A DNA stretch of 64,000 bases from Vibrio salinus. GTDB lineage: Bacteria > Pseudomonadota > Gammaproteobacteria > Enterobacterales > Vibrionaceae. The position numbers and the translations under genes were made by a program. The stretch is from positions 434,001 through 498,000 of the forward strand of contig NZ_JAJSDZ010000005.1 in NCBI RefSeq assembly GCF_021272385.1, read 5' to 3'. Below the pieces are notes generated by a model. That model had not been told where the DNA came from. It was given only the letters and a program-made list of their open reading frames with translations, and searched no databases. This document shows positions 8,531 through 16,940 of the stretch, piece after piece; position 1 is the stretch's first letter, and each line of letters starts with the position of its first letter.

Positions 8531-9847
8531 ATGACTATTTCATTTTTTGATTTAACCCATTCCACAGAAATTCCGGCAAATTTGCTGGCAAGAACCGAAT
8601 CGGATCTATCCTTCTTTACGGAAAAAGTCACACCGATTATTCATGAAGTAAAAGAAAAAGGCGATGACGCTTTAATTCAGTTTGCCAGGGATTTTGATGG
8701 CGTTATTCCACAAACCTTTTCAATCAAAGCGGAAGAAAGCGAATTTGATGCCGCCTTTAACAACCTCGCTCCGGAATTAATCGAAACCATAAAATATTCC
8801 GTTGAAAATGTCCGGGCATTTCATCAGGCACAAAAACCGGAAGAAATGTGGATGAAAGAGATGAAGCCCGGTGCGTTTGCCGGTGACAGGCATGTCCCGA
8901 TTGATGCGGTGGCCTGCTATGTACCCAGAGGAAAAGGTTCTTTTCCAAGTGTGCTGATCATGACCGCGGTTCCTGCTGTCGTTGCCGGTGTCCCCCGACC
9001 GGTTATCATTACCCCTCCGGGTCCGGATGGCAAAGTTGATGATGCAACATTAGTGGCAGCTCGGCTGGTTGGTATTAAAGAAGTCTATAAATGTGGTGGC
9101 GCACAAGGTGTTGCTGCCGTCGCGTTTGGCACTGAGTCGGTACCGAAATGTCTGAAAATCGTGGGGCCGGGCAGCCCCTGGGTCGTTGCAGCCAAAAAGC
9201 AACTGGCTCACCTTTTGGATCCGGGAGTACCGGCAGGTCCGAGTGAAAGCATCATTCTGACCGATGATTCTGCAAATGGAAAACTTGCCGCACTGGACTT
9301 GCTGATAGAGTCAGAACACGGCCCGGATTCATCCGCATTTCTTGTTACATCCTCCGAACGGGTAGCAAATGAAGCGTTGACAGCCATACCCGAATACTGG
9401 CAGAAAATGCCGGAACAACGTGCAAGCTTTTCCCAGACAGTATTGTGTGGTGAACATGGCGGCATCATTCTGACAAAAGACTTCGAACACGCGATTGAGT
9501 TTGTCAATCAATACGCTCCGGAGCATTTAGAAATCCACTCGACAGAGCCGATGGCAACCATGACCAGAATCCGGAATGCCGGAGAGATCTTACTGGGTGA
9601 ACATACTCCGATCTCTTTAGGTAATTTTGTTCTGGGTCCCAACGCGGTTTTGCCAACGAATGGCGCAGCAAAAACTGCCGGACCGCTATCCGTGTTTGAC
9701 TATATGAAACGCATATCCATCGGTTATGTCACCAAAGAAGGTTATCCTGAACTGGCAGAAAATGCGAAACGTCTTGCTGAATACGAAGGTTTTTCCAGCC
9801 ATGCTCTTGCCGTGTCAGAAGTACGCCAACGCATTCAGGGAGAATAA
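8531..9847 (+). CDS. HisD-family dehydrogenase with altered metal ligands
   Basis: Histidinol-dehydrogenase-family protein, 438 residues, NAD-dependent by family. The fold signatures VPRGKGSFPS, CGGAQGVAA, PGVPAGPSES and EHGPDSSAF are present, and the catalytic pair E331-H332 (APEHLEI) is kept. Compared from memory with E. coli HisD, zinc ligands H263 and H424 are kept, but the other two positions are changed: Gln to E260 and Asp to N365. The substrate-contact histidine of HisD is A372 in GPNAVLPT. That pattern fits the non-biosynthetic branch that includes sulfopropanediol dehydrogenase HpsN, so it need not act on histidinol. It probably oxidises an alcohol of the imported compound, stepwise to a carboxylate. 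Confidence 0.8.
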   Translation: MTISFFDLTHSTEIPANLLARTESDLSFFTEKVTPIIHEVKEKGDDALIQFARDFDGVIPQTFSIKAEESEFDAAFNNLAPELIETIKYSVENVRAFHQAQKPEEMWMKEMKPGAFAGDRHVPIDAVACYVPRGKGSFPSVLIMTAVPAVVAGVPRPVIITPPGPDGKVDDATLVAARLVGIKEVYKCGGAQGVAAVAFGTESVPKCLKIVGPGSPWVVAAKKQLAHLLDPGVPAGPSESIILTDDSANGKLAALDLLIESEHGPDSSAFLVTSSERVANEALTAIPEYWQKMPEQRASFSQTVLCGEHGGIILTKDFEHAIEFVNQYAPEHLEIHSTEPMATMTRIRNAGEILLGEHTPISLGNFVLGPNAVLPTNGAAKTAGPLSVFDYMKRISIGYVTKEGYPELAENAKRLAEYEGFSSHALAVSEVRQRIQGE

Positions 9848-9849
9848 AA

Positions 9850-11166
9850 ATGACATCCTCCATTCTGAGCGCCCCCCTCGCCGCTCAGGCACATGCCCTG
9901 AGTAAAAAAGGAGACTGGAATGGTGCAGCGGAAAAGCTGAAAACACTAATATCTGAACTCACAGAATCAGACGTCATCCAATTGTCAATCAACCGCGATC
10001 AATACAGCCTGAATTCACTGAATGGCTTCGTCTCTCTCAGCAATGGTCGTGAGTACTTTTTCAAGTATCATCATGAAGAAGGCGAAGAACACTCCATTGA
10101 GGAATATTACCGGGCAGAATTACTCAAAGAACATGGCTTTCCGGTTGATGTTCCGGTTTTCGCCTGTAAAGAACCGGGAAGACAAATCCTGCTGTACAAC
10201 AAAAGAAATGATAGTAGATTGGCGGATGTCTGCCGGGAAATCGAATCCGGTCACAATCCGGATCTTCTTTTTTCAGTTGTTGATGCCCAGATTGAATTCG
10301 ATAAATTAACACTGTCGAAAACGTTGCAATCCTATAAAACGGCCACGGCAGAACAGGTCGGTGCTGAAGCCATACACCAACTATTTTACCGAAGATTAAC
10401 CGATGGTAAAAATCCGGATGGATTCGGCGGTCGGGTAAACACATTTTATGTAAATAAACGTTTTCAGCTGGGAAATGTCATTTTGGACTGGGAGACCTTC
10501 TCTCATGCAAAATGGCAAATAAACGGAGACCTTTTCCCTTTATCCATTCATGAACTATTCACCCTGTCTGCAAAAAAATTACAACCTGAGCATTTAGCCC
10601 GTCACGGAGTGGTCACGGCTCATGGTGATGCTCATAATGCGAATGTGTGGTATGAAGACGGAGAAAAAGCCATCCTATCCTTATTCGACCCAGCTTTTGC
10701 CGGGGAATACATTCCCGCGTTACTGGCTGAGATAAAAGCCACATTTCACAATATATACGCCCATCCATACTGGTTATACGAACCGTCACTGGCTGAACAA
10801 CAGTATGAGGTTACCGCCCAATACGATCCTGAATCGAACCGGATTATCGTCACGCACAACTGGCAGCTCTCCCGTCTCAGAGGCTTATTTTTAGAATCAA
10901 AAGTCACTCACTACTGGAAACCTCTTATTACCTTCTTACAGAGAAAGAATGTACTACCTTCTGACTGGAAAGAAATCATCCGGATGGGGCTATTCTGTTG
11001 CCCGACACTCGTCATGGACCTCCGGGCTAACGGCCTTAGTTCTCATACCACTCATAGCTCACCTCTGGGATTTGCCATTGCGGTAAGTCTGGCGAATTCA
11101 TCAGAAAGCAGTTTAAGTAACTGGCTTGATAAGATATCGATATCTCAGGATGAAAAAAATGAATGA
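9850..11166 (+). CDS. APH-fold small-molecule kinase, unknown substrate
   Basis: Protein-kinase-like fold of the aminoglycoside phosphotransferase / choline kinase superfamily, 438 residues. The probable ATP lysine is K72 (YFFKYH), followed by acidic residues near 84-90. The catalytic loop is HGDAHNANV (H258, D260, N265), and the metal aspartate D280 lies in LFDPAF. The first 60 residues have no recognised domain. It lies two bases after the HisD-like gene and overlaps the SDR gene by eight, so the three are one translational unit. In this setting it more likely phosphorylates a pathway metabolite than an antibiotic; that is inference. Some amino alcohols are degraded through phosphorylation by kinases of this fold. 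Confidence 0.7.
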   Translation: MTSSILSAPLAAQAHALSKKGDWNGAAEKLKTLISELTESDVIQLSINRDQYSLNSLNGFVSLSNGREYFFKYHHEEGEEHSIEEYYRAELLKEHGFPVDVPVFACKEPGRQILLYNKRNDSRLADVCREIESGHNPDLLFSVVDAQIEFDKLTLSKTLQSYKTATAEQVGAEAIHQLFYRRLTDGKNPDGFGGRVNTFYVNKRFQLGNVILDWETFSHAKWQINGDLFPLSIHELFTLSAKKLQPEHLARHGVVTAHGDAHNANVWYEDGEKAILSLFDPAFAGEYIPALLAEIKATFHNIYAHPYWLYEPSLAEQQYEVTAQYDPESNRIIVTHNWQLSRLRGLFLESKVTHYWKPLITFLQRKNVLPSDWKEIIRMGLFCCPTLVMDLRANGLSSHTTHSSPLGFAIAVSLANSSESSLSNWLDKISISQDEKNE

Positions 11167-11914
11167 TTCACGATTTTCGGTTATTGGAAAAAATGTATTA
11201 GTCACCGGAGCAAGCCGGGGAATAGGGTTAGCGCTTGCTGATGGATTTGCGAAAGCCGGTGCTAATGTGATGCTTACCGCCCGCTCTCAGACGGATCTTG
11301 AGAAAGCCATTGAAAGTATTGGTGACGTATCCGGAACCCTACAAGCGTTCGAACTCGACGTAACCAATCTATCCAATATCAAACAGGTATTCAGCCAAAT
11401 TGACAATATTGACATTCTGATCAATAACGCAGGAACCGAACGGGTTTGCCCGTCTTTGGATCTGACGGAAGATATCTGGAACAAAATCATTGATACCAAT
11501 CTGAAAGGTTCACTTTTCTGCGCCCAGGCCGCCGCAAAAAAAATGATAAAAAATGGCCATGGTTCCATTATTAATCTGTGTTCATTAACCAGTGAAGTTG
11601 GAGTTCCCGGTGCCGTTCCGTACGGGGCATCGAAATCCGGAGTCTTAGGCATAACCAGAGCATTAAGTACAGAATGGGCTTCGCAGGGAATCCGGATCAA
11701 TGGTATCGGTCCGGGCTATTTTCAGACTGAAATGACCGAAGTGTTTTACGAGGACAAAAACTGGTGTGAACAAATGCTGAGTAAAATACCTCAGCAACGT
11801 TTTGGAGAACTGGATGATCTGATCGGCACCGCTATCTTTCTGGCTTCAGATGCCTCAAAATATATTACCGGACAGGTCATTTATGTGGATGGAGGCTATC
11901 TGGCTGCCATTTGA
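11159..11914 (+). CDS. short-chain dehydrogenase/reductase (SDR)
   Basis: Classical NAD(P)-dependent SDR of 251 residues: cofactor motif TGASRGIG at 16-23, NNAG at 89-92, and the catalytic Ser142, Tyr155 and Lys159 (YGASK). The ATG at 11159 has AGGA nine bases upstream and overlaps the end of the kinase gene by eight bases. The C-terminal GQVIYVDGGYLA is typical. It would oxidise a secondary alcohol or reduce a ketone in the same pathway as the HisD-like enzyme. A paired SDR and HisD-like enzyme is known from dihydroxypropanesulfonate degradation (HpsO and HpsN). A hairpin terminator follows. Confidence 0.85.
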   Translation: MNDSRFSVIGKNVLVTGASRGIGLALADGFAKAGANVMLTARSQTDLEKAIESIGDVSGTLQAFELDVTNLSNIKQVFSQIDNIDILINNAGTERVCPSLDLTEDIWNKIIDTNLKGSLFCAQAAAKKMIKNGHGSIINLCSLTSEVGVPGAVPYGASKSGVLGITRALSTEWASQGIRINGIGPGYFQTEMTEVFYEDKNWCEQMLSKIPQQRFGELDDLIGTAIFLASDASKYITGQVIYVDGGYLAAI

Positions 11915-11921
11915 TTCGTTC

Positions 11922-11953
11922 AGCAGGAAAGCATAAAGCCTCTCCTGCTTTTC
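11922..11953 (+). terminator. putative terminator between SDR and FMN dehydrogenase genes
   Basis: Stem AGCAGGA (11922-11928) with TCCTGCT (11943-11949), followed by TTTCC on the plus strand. The two flanking genes converge, so it may end transcription from the SDR side. The loop is rather large (14 bases) and the T tract short. Confidence 0.5.
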
Positions 11954-11961
11954 CCACGACT

Positions 11962-13098
11962 TCACAGCGATTTCAGCAATGAAGCATCAATATCACCGAG
12001 GGTTTTACAGCCAAGCTGAGCCATGGTAAGACCAACTTCCTGCTTAAGAATGTCCATTACTTTCATTACACCTTTCTGACCTTCCACTGCCAGCGCATAT
12101 AAAAAAGGCCGCCCGATTAACACACCATTCGCGCCCAGAGCAATGGCTTTTACAATATCGGTACCACGACGGAATCCACTATCAACCAGTAATAGCGGGG
12201 TCTGACCTATCGCTTCTCTCACATCCTGAAGCATATCCAGTGGACTGATGGTTCCGTCTAACTGACGCCCTCCATGATTAGACAATACAATGCCGTCACA
12301 ACCTCTTGCAATCGCCTGTCTGGCATCATTTACACTCATCACTCCTTTAATCACCAGTTTTCCATCCCACAGACTGCGTATCCAGCTTAATGTTTCCCAG
12401 TCTAATGTCGGATCCATCTGCTCAGCAAAGTATGCGGCGGCACTGACGCCTTTCCGGTATTTTTCAGGAAGATAAGGAATCAGGTTACCAAAGCCGGGAA
12501 CGCCCTGAGGCAGGATCACTTTCCCGACCCAATATGGGTGCATGGCAATATTCAACTTACTTTTCCACGATAAATGAAACGCTTTCGAATAATTTCGTTT
12601 ATCCCGCTCACGATTACCAAAATACACCGCATCAACAGAGACAACTAATGTTTCACACCCTTGATGTTTTGCCCGTGATAGCAGATCTTCCGTCACTGAA
12701 CGGTCCCGCAAAACGTACAGCTGGAACCAGTGATTCTTCAGATTGTGTTTTCCGATTTCTTCAATGGAACTGGTCGAGACCGTACTCTGAATATAAGGAA
12801 TACCACTCTGACCGGCAGCCAGAGCCAGGTGTTCGTCCGCATAATGACAAAGCATGCCATTATATCCCGTAGGAGCCACCGCAAACGGGGCTGAAAACGT
12901 ATTTCCAAACCAGTTGGCAGAAGTATCCCGTTCATCGCAGTCAACAAGTACGGATGGGATAAATCCCCATTTAGAAAAAGCATGACGGTTTAGCTGCATC
13001 GTGGATTCTGATTCTGCTCCTCCGTCAACATAATCGAATGCAAACTTTGGCAGAATGTGTCTGGCTTTATTTCTGTAATCCTCTGAATTTAAAATCAT
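11962..13098 (-). CDS. FMN-dependent alpha-hydroxy-acid dehydrogenase
   Basis: LldD / glycolate oxidase / mandelate dehydrogenase family, 378 residues, a TIM barrel binding FMN. The active-site stretch SNHGGRQLD carries the catalytic histidine, and the FMN phosphate motifs DSGFRRGTD and GVLIGRPFLYAL are intact, as are the N-terminal FDYVDGGAE and APTGYNGM. It oxidises a 2-hydroxy acid to the 2-keto acid. It is divergent from the GntR gene and shares operator 13173-13182 with it. In this island imidazolelactate to imidazolepyruvate, feeding the HisC-like aminotransferase, would fit; that substrate is a guess. Confidence 0.82.
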   Translation of the reverse strand: MILNSEDYRNKARHILPKFAFDYVDGGAESESTMQLNRHAFSKWGFIPSVLVDCDERDTSANWFGNTFSAPFAVAPTGYNGMLCHYADEHLALAAGQSGIPYIQSTVSTSSIEEIGKHNLKNHWFQLYVLRDRSVTEDLLSRAKHQGCETLVVSVDAVYFGNRERDKRNYSKAFHLSWKSKLNIAMHPYWVGKVILPQGVPGFGNLIPYLPEKYRKGVSAAAYFAEQMDPTLDWETLSWIRSLWDGKLVIKGVMSVNDARQAIARGCDGIVLSNHGGRQLDGTISPLDMLQDVREAIGQTPLLLVDSGFRRGTDIVKAIALGANGVLIGRPFLYALAVEGQKGVMKVMDILKQEVGLTMAQLGCKTLGDIDASLLKSL

Positions 13099-13172
13099 GT
13101 ATCGTCCTTTTACATGTACAATCGACTGAATATTATTTCATTTCACTTATTTATCCGATGTTACACCTAACT

Positions 13173-13182
13173 TGTATATACA
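13173..13182. promoter_or_regulatory. HutC-type operator 4 (TGTATATACA)
   Basis: Perfect TGTATATACA in the 143-base gap between the divergent FMN dehydrogenase and GntR regulator genes, with the left extension CT as at 5829. Its position next to the regulator gene suggests autoregulation plus control of the divergent enzyme gene. Confidence 0.7.
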
Positions 13183-13241
13183 TCTAAAACTATTTCACGC
13201 TAAGATAGCTTTATCCCCCTAATAAACTGGTAAGCATGTAG

Positions 13242-14000
13242 ATGGCAGATAAACCTCTCGCAAAACATCTGATAAGCAAAATGGAAGACAACCCGGCACC
13301 AATTTACAAACGCGTCAAAGATGCCATTGTTCACCATATCGCAAACGGTAAGTGGAAGTGCAACCAGAAAATCCCGTCTGAAAGTGATTTCGTTTCTGAA
13401 CTGGGTGTAAGCCGGATGACAATTAACCGGGCCCTGCGCGAACTAACAGCGGAAGGCTATCTGTTCAGAATGCAGGGAGTTGGTACTTTCGTCGCTGAAA
13501 TGAAAGGCTACACCGCTATGTTAGAAGTTCATAATATTGCAGAAGAAATCACCCAAAGAGGACATACCCATACCAGTAAACTGCTTTCTCTGACAGAGAT
13601 ACGCGCCGATCCGGAACAGGCAGCCGTGCTGGGGCTCAGTACCGGCGATAAAATATTTTATTCTCATATCATCCACTACGAAAACCAGGTTCCGGTTCAA
13701 CTCGAAGAACGACTGGTTAATCCGCAGATGGCTCCGGACTATCTTCATCAGGATTATCAAAATCAGACACCCTATACCTATCTGATGAAAATCGCCCCGC
13801 TTACCGCCGGAGAACACATTGTTGAAGCGGTTATGCCAACAAACCGTCAAAGGGCTTATCTGAATATTGATGAATTTGAACCATGTCTTCTTATTCGCCG
13901 GCAAACCTGGAGTGAAAATAAAATCGTCACCTATTCAAAACTCCTGTATCCGGGTTCCCGCTACAAACTGCTCGGTCATTTTAAAGGGCACCACAGATAG
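13242..14000 (+). CDS. hutC: GntR-family regulator, HutC subfamily
   Basis: Transcription regulator of 252 residues. The N-terminal winged helix spans about residues 18-85: PIYKRVKDAI, then IPSESDFVSELGVSRMTINRAL, then the wing with MQGVGTFVAE. The C-terminal half is a UTRA effector domain. In the HutC group the effector is urocanate or formiminoglutamate and binding represses the hut genes. The gene ends seven bases from the convergent hutF stop. Five copies of a HutC-like palindrome lie in the region, one just upstream of this gene. The exact effector may differ, because hutH/U/I are not linked here. Confidence 0.85.
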   Translation: MADKPLAKHLISKMEDNPAPIYKRVKDAIVHHIANGKWKCNQKIPSESDFVSELGVSRMTINRALRELTAEGYLFRMQGVGTFVAEMKGYTAMLEVHNIAEEITQRGHTHTSKLLSLTEIRADPEQAAVLGLSTGDKIFYSHIIHYENQVPVQLEERLVNPQMAPDYLHQDYQNQTPYTYLMKIAPLTAGEHIVEAVMPTNRQRAYLNIDEFEPCLLIRRQTWSENKIVTYSKLLYPGSRYKLLGHFKGHHR

Positions 14001-14006
14001 AAACAG

Positions 14007-15362
14007 TTATCGGATCAGGTTTTTCATGACAACTCGAAAATCTGATGATAATTTTTCTTCCAAAGGATGATGTCCGTTGCTGATAACTTTACACCCGGCA
14101 ACATAAACATTGTCTATCTGAGATTTTTCTCCTGCAAACAGCCAACGGTTCAACCATTGTTCCCGGGGCAGACAGGACATCCATTCATCAGGCTTCAGTT
14201 CCAGCCAGTCAGCGCGATAGCCGGTATCCAGTACACCCAGTCTCAAACCACAGGCCTGAGCTCCGCCTTTCGCAGCCTGAGTCCATAAAACCTCTCCCAC
14301 GGATTTATTCTCAGAGGTCACAAGACAATTCCGTTTATGATGTATTAAGCGTTGTCCATATTCCAGCCATCTTAGCTCTTCAATAGCACTCAGAGACACA
14401 TGACTATCGGAACCGACTCCCCAACGTCCATTCTGCTGCAAAAAATCAACCATAGGGAAAATACCATCCCCCAGATTGCCTTCAGTCGTGGTGCAAATAC
14501 CAGCAACGGCACCACGTTGTGTAATAGCCGTCACTTCATCCGGACAAAGATGAGTTGCATGAATTAAATTCCACCGTTCATTCACATTCATATTATGACA
14601 AAGATACTCAACCGGCCTCTGACCACACCATTCGAGGCAGTCGTTCACCTCTTTTAGCTGCTCTGAAATATGAATATGTACCGGCAATCCGTCAGGTAAA
14701 GCATCAAGGATTTCTTGTATCTGTTGCACATTGACCGCACGAAGTGAGTGAAAACAAATACCCGAATTTTGCAGGCTTTCCTGATTGCCGGATAACGTTT
14801 CAAACTGACTTAAATATTGCTCCGTCGTCTGAATAAAGCGCTTCTGCGAAGAATGGGCAGGTTGATCACCAAACCCACTGAAGGAATACAACACCGGTAA
14901 TAATGTCTGACCAATACCGGTATATTTCGCGGCCGCTTTCAATTGTTCCGACATATCGTCGTCTTTATAAGGGCGTCCCTGCACATCATGATGAAGATAA
15001 TTAAATTCTGCGACCTGCGTGTACCCTCCTTTCAACATATCAACATACAGGTAGGCTGCAATCGCATGAACCTGTTCCGGCGTCAAGCGTTCAACCAGAT
15101 GATACATCTGCTCACGCCAGGTCCAGAAACTGTCATTAGGGTTTCCGGCGACCTCAGATAATCCCGCCATTGCCCGCTGAAAAGCATGTGAATGGAGATT
15201 GGGCATGGAGGGAATAACGATCCCTTTAATATGTAACGCTTCACTGTCTTTCCGGGCATCCGGAGTAATTTGATCAATCAATCCGTTATCATCAACGGAG
15301 ATAAACACATTTTTTTCCCACTGACCCCGGACATAAGCATCATCAATAAAAAACTGCTTCAT
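14007..15362 (-). CDS. hutF: formimidoylglutamate deiminase (HutF-like)
   Basis: Amidohydrolase-superfamily metalloenzyme of 451 residues that deaminates N-formimino-glutamate to N-formylglutamate and ammonia. Metal and active-site motifs are intact: NLHSHAFQRAM near 57-67, HIHISEQ near 230, THLCPDE near 271 and GSDSHVSLS near 318. With HutG it forms the two-step route to glutamate known from Pseudomonas. Related enzymes act on N-formimino-aspartate, so the substrate is not fixed by sequence. It is divergent from hutG, with an operator in the gap. The gene converges on hutC with only six bases between stops. Confidence 0.88.
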   Translation of the reverse strand: MKQFFIDDAYVRGQWEKNVFISVDDNGLIDQITPDARKDSEALHIKGIVIPSMPNLHSHAFQRAMAGLSEVAGNPNDSFWTWREQMYHLVERLTPEQVHAIAAYLYVDMLKGGYTQVAEFNYLHHDVQGRPYKDDDMSEQLKAAAKYTGIGQTLLPVLYSFSGFGDQPAHSSQKRFIQTTEQYLSQFETLSGNQESLQNSGICFHSLRAVNVQQIQEILDALPDGLPVHIHISEQLKEVNDCLEWCGQRPVEYLCHNMNVNERWNLIHATHLCPDEVTAITQRGAVAGICTTTEGNLGDGIFPMVDFLQQNGRWGVGSDSHVSLSAIEELRWLEYGQRLIHHKRNCLVTSENKSVGEVLWTQAAKGGAQACGLRLGVLDTGYRADWLELKPDEWMSCLPREQWLNRWLFAGEKSQIDNVYVAGCKVISNGHHPLEEKLSSDFRVVMKNLIR

Positions 15363-15385
15363 CTTTCTGGCTTTCCCTGCTAATT

Positions 15386-15395
15386 TGTATATACA
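15386..15395. promoter_or_regulatory. HutC-type operator 5 (TGTATATACA)
   Basis: Perfect TGTATATACA between divergent hutF and hutG, followed about 15 bases later by a half-site-like ATATACAAAT (15410-15419). One palindrome could control both promoters; the half site may add cooperativity. The gap between the two start codons is only 87 bases. Confidence 0.7.
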
Positions 15396-15449
15396 TATTT
15401 ATACTACACATATACAAATATGCAATACTCTGTCAGGAGGAGAATTGTT

Positions 15450-16256
15450 ATGACCCCATTTCATTATATTCCGGGAAGCATTCCACTATTGATCAGCATT
15501 CCTCATGCAGGAACATCCCTGACAAAAGAAGTGGAAACAGGACTCACGAATGAGGCGAAAAGCCTGCCGGATACCGACTGGCACGTAAAAAGACTGTATC
15601 AGTTTGCACTTGATATGGGAGCTCATATGATCGTCGCCAATTATTCCCGTTTTGTGATCGATCTGAACCGTCCGGCGGATGATCAGCCTCTTTATAACAC
15701 AGCAACTACCGGACTTTTCCCCACCACCTTATTTAATGGTTCTCCGGTTTATAAAGATGGACAGGCCCCCTCCGCTGAAACCAGAAAGGAATATCTGAAA
15801 CAGATCTGGATACCGTATCACCAACAGATCCAGTCCGTGTTAACGCAATTCAAAGATGAATTCGGATACGCGGTATTATTTGATGCCCACTCCATAGCTT
15901 CCTGCATACCCAGATTATTTGATGGCCCTCTGCCTGATTTAAATATCGGCACAAACACAGATAAAAGCTGTAAAAGCCAAACCGTAACCGAGCTGAAAAA
16001 TTACTGTCTCAGCCAGAACTACTCCTGGATTATTAACGGACGTTTTAAAGGTGGGCATATTACCCGGGCATACGGTTTACCGGAACAACATCAGCATGCG
16101 ATGCAACTTGAGCTGGCACAAACCAATTATATGACTGAAAAACCACCTTTTTCCTGGGATCAGAAAAAAGCCAGCCAGCTTATGCCCGTTCTTAAAAACA
16201 TCGTTACTCTTTTTTATCAATCGGTTGCCGAACAATACTCTCAAGTTTCAGAGTAA
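15450..16256 (+). CDS. hutG: N-formylglutamate deformylase (HutG type)
   Basis: N-formylglutamate amidohydrolase, about 268 residues, splitting N-formylglutamate into glutamate and formate. Family motifs: SIPHAG near 19, DTDWHVKRLY near 41, the metal-site FDAHSIAS near 144 and GRFKGGHITRAYG near 198. The ATG at 15450 has AGGAGGAG seven bases upstream and beats the frame's first ATG at 15420. It is adjacent to hutF and co-regulated. This is not the arginase-like formiminoglutamase also called HutG in enteric and Vibrio hut operons. Confidence 0.88.
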   Translation: MTPFHYIPGSIPLLISIPHAGTSLTKEVETGLTNEAKSLPDTDWHVKRLYQFALDMGAHMIVANYSRFVIDLNRPADDQPLYNTATTGLFPTTLFNGSPVYKDGQAPSAETRKEYLKQIWIPYHQQIQSVLTQFKDEFGYAVLFDAHSIASCIPRLFDGPLPDLNIGTNTDKSCKSQTVTELKNYCLSQNYSWIINGRFKGGHITRAYGLPEQHQHAMQLELAQTNYMTEKPPFSWDQKKASQLMPVLKNIVTLFYQSVAEQYSQVSE

Positions 16257-16301
16257 TAACTCACACGGGCGGCATTAAGGGGCAAATGCAGACATTCTTA
16301 A

Positions 16302-16829
16302 CTATTCCCAAGGCCCCTTTTGATCAACCCAAATGATATTTTTTGTATTAAAGCCCAGTTTTGCAGACAGTGTTTTAAACGCTTTGGAGACCGACGGTTC
16401 TACCTTCGGTTTTCTGGAGAGCAACCACAAATAAGAATGATCCGGGCCAGAGACAAACGCATATTGATAGTTCTCTTTGTCTAAATAAAAAATGACATAA
16501 GAACCATAGAAAGGACCAAAAAAAGACACTTTAAGATAGCCATCATCCGGATTATTGACAAAATAAGCTTTCCCTTTCGCTTCCTGCCACTCCCCTTTTT
16601 TCTCAGAGAACCCCCGGTTTAAAACAGATATGCCACCATCACTACGCAAACGATACTCAGCCGTAACATTGGTGAGGCCACGTTCAAAAGAATGATCGAG
16701 CCGGGCTATTTCATACCATTTACCTAAATACCGGTCTACTTCAAACTGTTTTACCGGAACAACGGAATCGGGCATCCCTAAACAGCCACAAATGAGAGAA
16801 GAGATAATTATGACGAAGAATTTTTTCAC
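16302..16829 (-). CDS. blc: outer-membrane lipocalin lipoprotein (Blc type)
   Basis: Bacterial lipocalin of 175 residues that binds lipids or other hydrophobic ligands at the cell envelope. The N-terminus is a lipoprotein signal with modified cysteine C16 (ICGC, slightly off the ideal lipobox). The lipocalin motif YLGKWYEIARLDHSFERG follows at about 34-51, then NVTAEYRL, and the second motif YAFVSGPDHSYLWLLSR near 124-140. The gene stands alone and converges on hutG. It is not linked by operator to the histidine island. Confidence 0.88.
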   Translation of the reverse strand: MKKFFVIIISSLICGCLGMPDSVVPVKQFEVDRYLGKWYEIARLDHSFERGLTNVTAEYRLRSDGGISVLNRGFSEKKGEWQEAKGKAYFVNNPDDGYLKVSFFGPFYGSYVIFYLDKENYQYAFVSGPDHSYLWLLSRKPKVEPSVSKAFKTLSAKLGFNTKNIIWVDQKGPWE

Positions 16830-16940
16830 TTGTTAACTCATCCCTCTTAAGATCTATTGATCATCTAAGTAAAAACTTTTCTAACCTAACAGTCTTTCAG
16901 GAAAATATATTCCTGATAGAATAACATACGCTAACATGTA

